Of a stretch of DNA of 62,000 nucleotides, positions 1 to 10,786 are shown in pieces (position 1 is the stretch's first letter; every line of letters starts with the position of its first letter). This DNA is from Diphasiastrum complanatum (lineage: Eukaryota > Streptophyta > Lycopodiopsida > Lycopodiales > Lycopodiaceae). Made by a program: the position numbers and the translations under genes. Below the pieces are notes generated by a model that worked only from the letters and a program-made list of their open reading frames with translations, ran no database searches and was not told where the DNA came from. The stretch covers positions 2,653,349 through 2,715,348 of the forward strand of contig CM055110.1 of NCBI GenBank assembly GCA_029204225.1. Direction: 5' to 3'.

Positions 1-943
1 AAAAAAACAATAAGTGAAACAAAAAACGTCTTGCATATTTTAAACAGTTTAGCTTGCAACCCTTCAATGATATGTGCTTGCCATTGGACATTTTAGAAAT
101 ACCCAAGTATCATTTTGCGGCGGCATTTCATTGTTACCTCCTACTCCACAAAGATGTTTGGCTTAGTTATACCACGTCTTTGAGTTGATATGGTTCACAT
201 GCATTGATTTGTCAGACATTTTCCTCCAAAAGACCATTGGGACTTTCTTCCACATCTGATAGCACTAAAACAGGCTGATTTTTTCTTTTTCAAAGTTCTT
301 TTCTAGGTGTCCCAATACTCCTGCATCGCTTAGACTTATTATTTTTCTAGTATTCTTGATCGAAACCAAGGATTACTGGTTGGCAGAAAATATGTCTTTT
401 CCGTACCCTTTTGCAAAAGTGTACATTTCAAATAAGATAAGCAAGCCTCTTGCTTATATGTGGCAAATCTCTATTGTCGAGAGGTAATAGACTAAGTAAT
501 TTTTTAGAAGAGGTAGTACAGTACGTATTGAGCTCTAAAACCAAATCCCAAAAGGAGAGTACCAAATCTTAATTCTTCAATAAGATTCACCAGATTCAAA
601 GAAGACAACACATAATTGATCGTGCTTTACCTTTTGAAGAGGAACATGTGAATCAACTTGACGCAGGCTACCATAGAAGTCCATTGCAAACCACTAGTTC
701 ATGTGAACCAGAGCTTCGAGATTTTCCATCCAAAGTAAGCATTCTCATTTGTGTTATCCATAGAGTGCTTAAATTTCCACAAAGGAAAGCTCTTTGAGCC
801 AAAGAGTATTATCTTTGCTTTTATATAGAGTAACTTGCTCTTGGCTTTCGTATAGAGTAGCTTGCTCTTTCCAGTCCTTCCACTGACATACCCAAAAAGA
901 ATCACATCTCAATTGATGTTGATTGTGAATTCCTTTTTTACAG
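1..943. other. Upstream sequence, probably intron or 5' part of the helicase gene
   Basis: No exon can be firmly assigned. The exon at 944 opens after an acceptor (tttttacag), so more of the gene must lie upstream. About 586-733 (CACCAG before it, GTAAGC after it) is an open stretch in the right phase to splice to 944. It ends in residues FPSK and shows no recognisable Q motif, so I do not call it an exon. The rest looks like AT-rich intron or intergenic DNA. Confidence 0.4.
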
Positions 944-1142
944 GCTATTGCGTTCAAAAGTGTGCTTGAAGGAAGGAGTTGCATAGTTGCAGATCAGACT
1001 GGTTCAGGAAAGACGCTGGCATATTTGACACCGTTAATTCAGCGCCTCAAGGAAGACGAGCATAAGGGCATTTGTTTATCTGCAGCAAAAAGCCCCTGTA
1101 TCCTGATATTGGCCCCCACTAGTGAGTTGGCAGTCCAGGTAG

Positions 1143-1218
<76 letters not shown>

Positions 1219-4200
1219 AGTGCGTGCTTTCACTTTATAATCATGGAGTACTCTTTTGAATTCACTGCCTGCATCATTTTTAAGGATGGATGCAACATCA
1301 TAACATAACTGATTAATGATGCTTTCGTGGCTTGTGACCTGCATTGCAGATATTCAATGTCTGTAGATCTTTTTCTAAAGGAGGGTGCCCCATCAAGTCA
1401 ATGGTTGCCACAGGAGGATTTAAATGGAAAACCCAAGTGGAAAGCTTAGATAGTGGTCCAAATATTGTTGTGGCAACACCCGGCCGCTTCCTTCACCATC
1501 TGGAGGCTGGAAACTTACTTCTTGATAATCTGAAAAGGTTGTATACTCATGCTTCGCATCTTGTGAGTCCCTATTTTTAAATCTTGTCTGATTTCAGATT
1601 GACTAACAAGGCCTCCTGACCAATGTCTTTCCGGTGGTTTGGAGTAAGGGGTAGGTCTTCCCCATTGCTTATATGATTTACTTTGCCAAATTGACCTGAT
1701 ATAGAAATTCATCATGCAAAATGACCTGCAAAAGGTCATCACATGAAGGTTACCTGCTAGCACAAGTTTTAGACAATTGCTGGTTGCCGTGGGAACTTGT
1801 GACTGGTGAGCAAAAACTTAGATGGCCAGCAATAGTTAGTGAGCACACTCTGTAATGGAACTTCCTGGAAGAGTTCCCGTTTGAGGTCGATGGGAACCGT
1901 TAAAAAACCGCTTGCTATCTATAAAAATGCTTATTTTTTCTTCACTTATAGCTTATCTCTTAGCCTTCCATTCACCTCTGAGAAGCAAAGCCATTATTGA
2001 TGTGGAAATATGACTTACATCTTATGGTCTACTATGCTTTGCTGGACTAGCGTTTAAGATAGTCTCTTTATTTTCAATTGGGTGTTTACCTGGTGTTTAA
2101 ACTCAACATTGTGAATAACGCATAGGAAAAGATCCAATCAAGCTGAATGGTGAAATATTTTAATGCTGGTTAACTTGGTTGCAAGAATCAGTGACAGTAA
2201 AAATTCGAAATCAGTACCTCTTAGAGCTTTGGGTTTGCTGAAAGTTCCATAATTGCCAATGTCCTTGGCTCAGATATTCTTTGCATTCATATAGATTGAT
2301 AAAACAAGAATAGTAATGCCAGTTAGGCTGTTGGTTATGTGACTTCAATCTTATAGACCAGAAACAAATCTGTTTCAATTCATGCTTAATACTTCAGTGA
2401 CTTGCTACTTTGACTGGAGACTAGGAACTTCCATGTGACAAACCTCTAACTGCATTTGATTTAACTTGTTTACCAACAGTGTGGTTCTGGATGAGGTTGA
2501 TATATTGTTTGAGGAGGAAGATTTTTCTAAGGCCATGCATAAAATTGGAGAGAGGGCTCCTCTTGGAGTTCAATATGTACATGTAACAGCAACTCTGCCT
2601 GTCGACATCTATAAGAATCTTCTCAAGAAGTACCCTGGTTCAATACCTCTTCTGGGTCCAACCTTACATCGAACAGTGGCTGGTCTACAAGAGGTGCTCT
2701 ATTTCATAACTTTCTAGTAATAGTTGGTATAGGCTACTTGATTCAATCAACTGATTTTTATTTTGTTAAAACTATGTGGTCTTTTTGACAATGTTACTCT
2801 GGATATTTGCTAAGATCGTTATGAGCTTTGAAATAAAAAGCAGATTGATCAACCCACACACTGTGGTGATTTAGTGTTCTGGGGTTGGGCTTGCCAACTC
2901 AGGTATGATTTCCTGCTCATGGTTGGAACTTGGGAGATACCCATGCCAGGGCCCAGATTGAGTAGCATATACATGTGAAGCTCTTCCATCACCTCTGAAG
3001 CAGGTGCTAGTGTAGTCTGAATTTTTTAACCAGAATTTAGTTTGTCCTGACATGAATTTGCTGACCCTTATACTGTCTGTTCACAGATACTGGTAGATTG
3101 TAGTGGGGACAGCGATGCAAAATCTCCCGAGATGGCGTTTCTGAACAAAAAGGGAGCTCTTTTACAATTAGTTGAGCAGACTCCTGCTGCAAAAACAATC
3201 GTCTTCTGTAATAAGGTTCATGATTGCAACTCTTCAACTATAATGAAGGGTTAAGCTTCACAACTTTGAATCAATGCTTGATGGTTATTTGGAAGATATG
3301 CTCATCTCTGGCCATTTCGATTTTGTTATAATGATTTGGAAAACATGCTGGCGGATTAGTTTTTAAGTCCAGATCATGTAAAACTCTTCCCCTTTTGCAC
3401 ATCTCTGAGAAGCTCATGCATTGCTATCTGTGATCGTGTTCTTCAGATTGAAACCTGCAGAAAAGTTGAGAACTTGCTTAGGCGTTTCGATAGGCCTGGC
3501 AAGAAAATTTGTGTTTTGCCATACCATGCAGCTCTAACACAAGAAGCTCGTCTCCAAAATATTCAGCAGTTCCTCCATTCAGAACCTGACAAATCTTTTT
3601 TCCTAGTATGCACTGACAGGTACATATCATGACATATTGATGATATACTTGCAATATTTGCAGAAAATCTATCGGCAAAAACCAAAGCGCCTTAAGGAGC
3701 TCAAAGAATTACAGAGCTCGGTTTTGTCATTTTTGAGTAAATGGCAAGAAATCTACTTGCAAGAAACACAGAAAATCTACATGCAAAAATGAAGACTTTC
3801 AGTTGGGTTTTGCAGGGAGCAAATTTTTTACAAGTTTACATGTGAAACTTACAATACTCACAGGAAATCTAATTTTTTAAGAATTTGGCTTTGTAGGAAA
3901 GTAAAATTTTGCAAGTTTACTTCCAAAACTCACAGAAAATTCACCCACAAAATGAAGAATTGGACCTGAGTCTTTCAGGCATCTCCCATTTTATCATGTT
4001 TTTGCACAGTTATGGTCAACATACTCTCTCCAATTAACTGATGCAATTTCTGATGTGCAGGGCATCCCGTGGTTTGGACTCAGTGAATGTAGAACACATC
4101 ATATTGTTTGATTTTCCCCGTGATCCAAGTGAATATGTTCGACGAGTTGGAAGGACTGCACGAGGAGCAGGTGGAACTGGTAAGGTTTTTGTATTTGTTG

Positions 4201-4286
4201 TGGGAAAACAAGTAAGTTTAGCGCGCCGCATAATGGTAAAAAATGAAAAAGGTCATCCTATACACTCTGTGCCAGGAGAGACTTAA
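944..4286 (+). CDS. DEAD-box ATP-dependent RNA helicase, RH39/RH50-like, 3' six exons (5' end missing)
   Basis: Exons read as 944-1138, 1350-1537, 2480-2693, 3087-3215, 3447-3619 and 4061-4286. All introns are GT-AG and all phases agree, giving about 374 residues ending at TAA. Motifs in order: I ADQTGSGKT, Ia PTSELA, Ib VATGG and TPGR, II DEVD (not DEAD), III TATLP (not SAT), IV TIVFCNK, V CTDRASRGLD, VI YVRRVGRTARG. DEVD together with the tail VFVVGKQVSLARRI matches the plant RH39/RH50 group as I remember it. Those proteins act in chloroplast rRNA maturation or group II intron splicing; localisation here is inferred, since the transit peptide and Q motif lie upstream and are not seen. No stop or frameshift interrupts the exons, so the gene is probably functional. 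Whether it is RH39 or RH50 cannot be decided. Confidence 0.9.
1144..1216 (+). repeat. (CT)36 microsatellite just inside helicase intron
   Basis: A pure CT tract begins five bases after the donor GT at 1139-1140. The polypyrimidine run therefore sits at the 5' end of the intron, not at the acceptor. Read as protein it gives only Leu-Ser or Arg-Glu repeats. Confidence 0.97.
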
Positions 4287-5889
4287 GGCACGTCAAAAGA
4301 GGATTTGATTCTAGAGTGTATAGGTCATCTTTTGGAAATTGTAAGCATTCATAATGCTTTTTTTTCTGTGAAATGGAGGAATATGCATTCACATTACTTA
4401 CAGCAATACAGAGATCTTAGCTGTTGATTGCAAGCATGTGTGATGTGATGCTCAGTATTTCAACTTATGCTTTATGGCATGATTTGCATTAATTATGTTG
4501 TATCAACCCTAAACCTCACCTATATAGAACAAAACTCTTTTGGTATGTACAGAACAAATTACCAAAATAATTGCTAACAGAACTTTCACTTCAATATGAA
4601 AACCATGTTTCTTACAAAATGCATAAGGAACAGCGCTTGGAGCAAACCTGTTCTGTAAGCTTTGGAACTTTGAGTTAGACCAAGTTAAAAAGCCCAATCA
4701 CTATCTCGCATAGTTGCAGCTACAAAGGTAAGGGAAACTTTCAATAGGTTTGCCAACTGATGATCACAGAGTAATTAGACTGTGATAATAGCTAGAGATA
4801 TCATGGGAGAGTTTTCTATAAAGTCAAGAATTTGCTGTTTTGGGTTCTGAGAAGTAGTTGGCCTTGGAAGAGAGAAGAATTTTATTAATGGTAGAATGGC
4901 ATTACAATTGTGACCATTAGGTACAATAACAGTGTAACACAAATGATTGCTACTGACATGCAAATATGTGAGTTAAAAGCCCAACTGAGCATAAACATAT
5001 CACATAAACTCCTTGCCTTTTGGGCTTCTAAAAAGTAGCTTGCCTTTTGGGCTTAAGACATTTTCTACTCGAAAGTTATCAAGTACACTCTTTATTTTTG
5101 TTAGGTTAGAAGATTAGTGTGCTGTTACATGAAATTGAATTGAAGAATTGAGGTTGCCTCCTAACAGAAATCCAACCTATAAGAATCCCTTTGCCAAGGT
5201 ATTCTGATGCTGGCATACAGGGGCTAGTCACATGGTCAAGATGCAGAAGGAAAGGTCAAACATTAAGGTACAATGCAAAGAAAAAATATCAAGCTAAGAA
5301 GGGTATCTGACAGCTCATGCATAACTTTTCTCATATGAATTTATGGTATGTGGTTAGTTCCTTAAAACTGAAACCTATAATCAATATCCAAGATTCAAAT
5401 GAACCATTGTCAAAATTTTGGGGTCAATACAAGGTATATAGTTTATGATTATCTTTTGATATAATAGCATAATTCAGAGATTGTTTTAGCATAATATTAC
5501 ATTGTGGCTTACGTTCTTTCATGCACACACAACCTGTTATAGGTTACATCATACATGTGCTGCTTTTTTTAATCATCTATCCATAACACACCTAATGTTT
5601 GCCAATATCATGGTAATTCTGAATGCTCTCGTTCGTTAAAATTAGATCTCCATCGATCCAGAGACCTACATACTTCATATTTTGTCCTCTCCCAGCGACA
5701 TTCCTAAAAGCCTTTCAAATATGTCGCGCACACATTATGCTAGTAAACTGATGAGTACTCTCTTTATGTAGCAATCAATGTACCTTTTTATCGTTGCTAC
5801 AAGCTCAAGTTCGTACTCAATCATTAAGTTTGTCTCTTTGCAGTTTTCACGTGGAACTATAATAATGGGAGGGCTTATGCATCCTGTAT
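4287..5889. other. 3' flank of helicase gene, no gene seen
   Basis: AT-rich sequence with stops in all frames. It should contain the 3' UTR of the helicase. A short direct duplication of TTGCCTTTTGGGCTT lies near 5016-5056. Parts after about 5690 may belong to the decayed copia remnant on the minus strand. Confidence 0.5.
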
Positions 5890-6570
5890 TTTGTCATTAA
5901 TTAATCCAATGGCTTCCTATTAGGTGGAGGACCTACAAACTCTCAAGTGCCGTGTTGTGCTCAATTGACTCGATCTCCTCTCTCATTGTCTTCTCCCAAA
6001 TGTTATTATGATTGGCCTCATCATACTTTGATGGCTCTCTGCTTTGGATCATACTAGAAGTCAAGTCATACTTGACTCGGTTTGTACAGCCTATTTTTGT
6101 TCAAGATACACATTTCTAAGTAAATATTTCATGCTATAATGGCTCTTGAGATTATGTACAAGCTATTGAAGATCTATGCTTCACACGTGGGAACAGTCTC
6201 CACACGTGTGGTATGACATTATGTACATGAAGTTTGGTCTAATCAAGCTATATGTTGCATTATTTCTCACAACGTGGTCGTTGATGTCTTTTCACAACTT
6301 TTTGTCATTGCTCTTCTTGTAGCAATATCCTGATCAACTCTTCAAAATTTGATAGCCTCTCATTTGAAGCTAGCCCACTCATGAACATTTGAAATTAGTT
6401 GACAATGCCCCTCATTATAGTTTGAACTAGTTCAACATCTCTTATCCCCGAATGAATGGAACTCATCCTATGATGTTTTGGTTCTAGTCAAAAAATTGTG
6501 AATATGCTCACCTTCTTTCATTTTAAATCTATTCAACTTGGTTTAGAGAAATAAGTGCAGACAACTTGTA
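5890..6570 (-). pseudogene. Collapsed Ty1-copia remnant: gag fragment joined to reverse transcriptase start
   Basis: On the minus strand, 6570-6290 reads KMKEGEHIHNFLTRTKT and, after frameshifts, ELVQTIMRGI and SNERLSNFEELIRILLQEEQ. This is the usual end of a copia gag (UBN2 type). Directly downstream, 6060-5890 reads IWEKTMREEIESIEHN and then PPPNRKP, the start of the copia reverse transcriptase domain. Zinc knuckle, protease and integrase are missing between them, so an internal deletion joined gag to RT. Many stops and frameshifts make this an old relic. Some RT-like sequence may continue down to about 5690. Confidence 0.7.
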
Positions 6571-7391
6571 CATGCCACATCCAAAATGAAATTTATAAAG
6601 ACCTACATGAAGGCCACACAACCTTGTGCCATTGAGATCTAGTACCCTCATTTAGATCTATATAAATAGAGTGATATAGTTTGTTTCTGCCTAATGAAAA
6701 AATTTTCCAATTGACAAGTGATAAAGCAATAGCACAGGAATCTCTACTTTACTAATTAATAAATAACAAAAAACATATCAACATACTAGATATCTTTTAA
6801 ATCAATTCCAACAATTGAGACACTACATATGCTTCATTAATACATTCATCATAGTACAAAGTCTCTTTGTTAAATTAGTAGATACAAAACCTGTGCAATT
6901 TATATCATACAAGTAACAACGAATCAATTACAATGTATCACTTTAATAGTAGATTGGCTCTCACTCTTAGAATTTTTTTGGCTATGTTTGGCTATATGTT
7001 GACTTGGCAGTCATTGTGATTCTATTCTAGTCCCAACAATATCTCTGCTAGAGTGTGTACAAAAGTCCAATCCACTTCCATTTATATTGTGATCTCGTAT
7101 CTTCTTAACAAACTTTTAACACTTGATAGTAGATGGACAGAACATGATGTAAGCTCATACATATGAAGTTCGCATAAAAATCAATTGAAAATTGATTTCA
7201 TTGCTACATATCTTGGTTCAATAAATAAAAAGCCTTGAAAGATGTGATTTTCTTTTTTTCTTTTGCGATTTATAGAAAGCTGCAAAGGATGTGCTTCATA
7301 GTTTTCAGCAATTGATCTTACACTCTAATACAAACATAAGACATGACATTTTGCATGTTTGATAAGTCCTCTTTAGTCCATCAATACATAT

Positions 7392-7392
<1 letters not shown>
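6571..7392. other. Non-coding AT-rich sequence
   Basis: I see no gene. In minus orientation this is where the leader and LTR of the decayed copia at 5890-6570 would lie, but no primer-binding site or LTR end is recognisable. Confidence 0.4.

Positions 7393-7469
<77 letters not shown>
7393..7469 (+). repeat. (CT)n microsatellite
   Basis: About 38 uninterrupted CT units, followed by roughly 450 bp of pyrimidine-rich sequence to about 7915 (C and T dominate the plus strand). The long open frames across it are Leu/Ser or Arg/Glu low-complexity artefacts. I see no gene in the pyrimidine-rich part. Confidence 0.97.
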
Positions 7470-7471
<2 letters not shown>

Positions 7472-7931
7472 GCAGCCAGCAATGGCCTAGCTCCATCGCG
7501 CCACCTGTAGCTTTCCATTGCTGCTCTGCTTTGCTGATCGCTACTCTGCTGCTTCTATTCGCTGCACTACTATTGTTGTGTTCTTTACCCTCCTTTGCTA
7601 GCCTGCTGTCCCCTCCACCCTTTACCCTCCTTTCTTTATCTTCCTTTTTTGTCCTTTCGTTTGTTGTCCCTCCCTCTCTCTTTTGGCCCATTGTTGTACC
7701 TTTCTTCCTGCCATTATGGTTAATTGGCAATCAGTGAATCAGAAGGAGAAGAAGAAAACCCCTCTCTCTTCTCCCTTTTTTTTCTCAGCCATCCCTACTA
7801 CGGCTCCAAATCCCTTTACCTTGACTAAACCCCCTCCCTCTCCTGCTTTCCCTCATAAATCTTCCTCTCCCTCGCCCCTGCCCCTACCCTCCACTCCCTC
7901 AAAGTGGCCAGAATGCCTTGGAAACCATTTT

Positions 7932-8230
7932 AAGGCACCTTCGACTTTTTTGGCTTTTTCACTGTCTTTAGTCTAAGGCACCTTTGCCTTTTTTCGTTGC
8001 CTTTAGTCTAAGGCACCTTCGCCTTCTTCGTTGCCTTTAGTCTAAGGCACCTTCAACTTTTTCGTCTTCTTCGCTACCTTTAGTCTAAGGCACCTTCAAC
8101 TTTTTCGTCTTCTTCGCTGCCTTGAGTCTAAGGGCGCCTTCGAGATTTACACACCTTCAGTCTAAGGGCACCTTTAGGATTTGCATACCTTCAGTCTAAA
8201 GGGCACCTTCGAGTTTTTCGGGTTTTTCGC
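7932..8230 (+). repeat. Irregular minisatellite, core TCTAAGGCACCTTCG
   Basis: The core (T)CTAAGGCACCTTCR recurs near 7932, 7972, 8007, 8041, 8084, 8127, 8161 and 8194. Spacings are 33 to 43 bp, with CTTTTTCG and TTCTTCGCTGCC blocks between. Spacing falls into two classes (about 34 and 43), suggesting two unit types were amplified together. Later copies change GGCACC to GGGCACC. No coding role is visible. Confidence 0.85.
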
Positions 8231-8639
8231 GTTTTTGCTACATTGGCAGACCGACGTCGCCAACTTATCATCAACCCTAAAACAGCTAGAGAAACAAATA
8301 TCCTAAGGGCGGTTGCCAACTTTGTACATATGCAAAAAACTGGAGTAAATGGCAGTTAAGGCATTATATATTTTTCTCTCGACACTTGTAAATATATATA
8401 CTAGCTGAATCAAGCTATATAAGTGTTAATTGAATTCTTTTTTCAATCAGAGTTATTTGTAGCTAGCGTAGTCATGCTCAGCAAGCTGAAGCTATTACTT
8501 CAAGCCATTGTACTCACTGTTGATATTAATCAGAGTGCAATTTTTGTCTCACTACTACGTCGTTCATGTGCGCAATTTGTATGAATCATTCTACTTGAAT
8601 ATTTCTGGTGCTAACTGTTGCGTTTCCGTTCCTACACGC
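8231..8639 (+). other. Possible LTR or leader fragment before copia RNase H scrap
   Basis: No gene. Around 8360-8510 are TATATATTTTT and TATAAGTG blocks followed by CTGAAGCTATTACTTC-like sequence, resembling a retrotransposon LTR, but no second copy or primer-binding site was found to confirm it. Confidence 0.25.
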
Positions 8640-9140
8640 CTACGCTCAAAGCCTCGAGCTTCTGCTGCCGCTCACACCCACGGTTTTACGACAGATGCAA
8701 GCTGGGAAGGAGATGTAGATACTCGTGAATCCACATCTCTATTTACATTCTTCTTCAAAGGTAGTCCTATCTCCTGGAACAGTCATAAGCAAACCTCTGT
8801 CGCTCTTTCTTCAATAGAAGCAGAGTATATTGCTACTTCACAAGCTATTAAAGAAACAGTTTGGTTGAGAAACGGTCAAACATTAGTCTGAATCAGTTCA
8901 CTCCTACGAATACATTATGTGATAATCAGAGTGGCATTGTCTTATCGGCCAATCCTAGATTTCATTCTAGGGGTTACGCACATCAAAATCCGATATCATT
9001 ATGTCAGGGGTAAGATTCTTGACAGAGAGGCACATTGTCGAACGCAGGGCACGACGATAGATATTTTTATGAAAGCACTGAGTATTGATGCACAAAACAG
9101 ATCTCGTGCATTACTAAGTCTGAGGATCAAGACATACTAA
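8640..9140 (+). pseudogene. Ty1-copia RNase H C-terminal fragment
   Basis: The frame through 8640-8890 contains TTDASWEGDVDTRESTS, ISWNSHKQTSVALSSIEAEY and KETVWLR, the copia RNase H consensus with its catalytic Asp and Glu residues. A frameshift follows. 8900-9140 then gives TLCDNQSGIVLSANP, THIKIRYHYVRGKI and IDIFMKALS, the normal end of copia pol (usual form HIDIRYHFIR and ADIFTKAL). Everything upstream of RNase H is absent. The tail is followed at once by a polypurine tract, so the 3' end of the element is in place. Confidence 0.85.
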
Positions 9141-9225
9141 GAAATGGGGGGGGGTGTGAATTTACTCCTCTACTCTCCTAAAAAGCTTTTGTGTATGATC
9201 TTAAGAGGTTTTCAAAAGTGGTAGG
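9141..9225 (+). other. Polypurine tract and start of a truncated 3' LTR
   Basis: GAAATGGGGGGGGG at 9141-9154 is a polypurine tract, and TGTGAATTTACTCC at 9155 has the TG start of an LTR. Only about 70-90 bp remain before an inverted copia segment begins, so the LTR is cut short. Confidence 0.6.
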
Positions 9226-10269
9226 CTACTGTTGTAGGGCTGGTGCAGTATAGATGATGTTGCTCTCTCCCTCATAAGACAATAAGGATGAAAAGTATTC
9301 CTTATGTCTTGTCATGTGAGATGAGGCTCCACCATCAATCCACCAAGGATCATTCCCATCTATATGTACAAGAAAACTTGAAGTCATAACAAGAGATTCA
9401 GAAATGCTATCCTCTTCTTCATCTATTGCTAGATTTCCTTGTCTCTCACCTTGCTCTCTTTTCTCCTTATGACATTCATTAGCAAAATGACCTTTTATCC
9501 AACAACAAAGGCACTTGAACTTTGACTTATCTTTCTTTCTAAAAGAAGTAAAAGAGGAGGAGGAAGAGTGATCATCATGATCCAAGTTTACCACCTTTGG
9601 ACCATTTCCCTTTGCCTTTACCTTTGCCTTTGACTTTGCCTTTTGTGAAGAAAGCCTCTTCACCTCCATCTTGCAAGAATGCACCATCAAGCTTTGATTG
9701 CAACCTATGTTCTTCATCCAATAAGATTTCTGCAAGTCAACCACACTTGGCAAGACTCTTTGAATGGCAAAATTTTGCACAAGGTTAGCATGTTCATCTA
9801 GAAAACCATTCAACATAACCTAGACTATTTCACCATCTTTTATGCTTTCATCAATGCATGCTAAATCATCACTTAAGGACTTAACCCTCAAGACAAATGC
9901 ATGTGCACTTTCTCCCTCTCTTTGTCTACTAGAAAATATTTGCCTCCTTAGGGTCAATACCCTAGATGTGGACTTTGATCCAAAGAGCTTCTTCAAGGAA
10001 TTCCATGCCTCACTTGCACTTTGACTTTTACCAACTTCCTTGAGAAGTTCATTGGTAACATTCATTTTAATGATATGAAGAGCCCTTTTAGCCTTCTTAT
10101 CAAACCTTTGTTGCTCTTGAACTGTGGGTGGTCTCTCTTCAGTTCTTGCAACTATGTCCATAAGTTCATTCAACTCAAGTAAGGACTCCATCCTCACTTT
10201 CCAAGTAGAGTAGTTTGATGAACTCAACCTATCATTAGTTTCTAACATGATTCCACCATTGGAAGCCAT
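9226..10269 (-). pseudogene. Ty1-copia gag and protease N-terminus, inverted half of a broken element
   Basis: The frame starts at ATG 10269 (MASNGGIMLETNDRLSSSN), followed by a copia gag with YSTWKVRMESLL and LKKLFGSKSTSRVLTLRRQI. One in-frame TAG at 9820-9822 sits where the sister element at 33.8 kb has Q. A zinc knuckle KCLCCWIKGHFANEC (CX2CX4HX4C) and protease start WWIDGGASSHMT follow; the protease DSG triad reads DGG. Similarity ends near 9245 at NIIYTA. The protein continues, in the opposite orientation, at about 10826. The element is close to the copia at 32.6-37.5 kb but is not the same copy. Confidence 0.88.
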
Positions 10270-10786
10270 GAATATAATGATTTTTCAACTTTTAGGCTCT
10301 GTCCTAATGCACCTAGCACTCACTTTTCTCTCAACAAATGATGGATAAGGAGATCTCAGAAGATCTAGGACCCTAAAACACTTCTATCTTGAACCTGGCT
10401 GGTTTTCAAGCATAGAAAGGAAGATTGAAAACACATGCAACACTTTGCACACACTAAGAATGGATTACAAACTCAAACCAACCTGAACACACTCTTGTTT
10501 AAGCCTCAAACTTTCCAGCAAGTGACCAAATCAAGTTATGATGTGAAGAGTTACTTGCATTCTTAGAAAATACACAAGACTAGGTTGCCAAGAATACCTA
10601 GAATTGAACAAACTTGATCAACATATGATCAACACACTAAGATATTGATTAAACCTGTAAAACCACATGTAAACCACACTTCTAAAAGTTTATAAACTCC
10701 AAAAAAATGATAAATACAAGCTTTAGAGGTGAATGAAAGAGCACACTTAGTGAATCACAAGACTAGCTTCCCTAGCTTGTCAAATC
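10270..10786 (-). other. Inverted 5' leader of the broken copia
   Basis: Non-coding. In minus orientation it lies directly upstream of the gag ATG at 10269, so it should be the untranslated leader carried along by the inversion. No clean TGGTATCAGAGC primer-binding site is seen; TTAGGCTCTGTCC at 10287 may be a decayed trace. Confidence 0.5.

Noticed and set aside
586-733. Open stretch upstream of the helicase in a splice-compatible phase
   Set aside because: It lacks the Q motif and does not resemble the expected RH39/RH50 sequence; left as a possibility only.
1039-1344. Open frames of Leu-Ser or Arg-Glu repeats over CT/GA tracts (also at 7305-7737, 26501-26770, 27475-27802, 56469-56705)
   Set aside because: Any CT or GA dinucleotide run is open in all frames; there is no coding content beyond the repeat.
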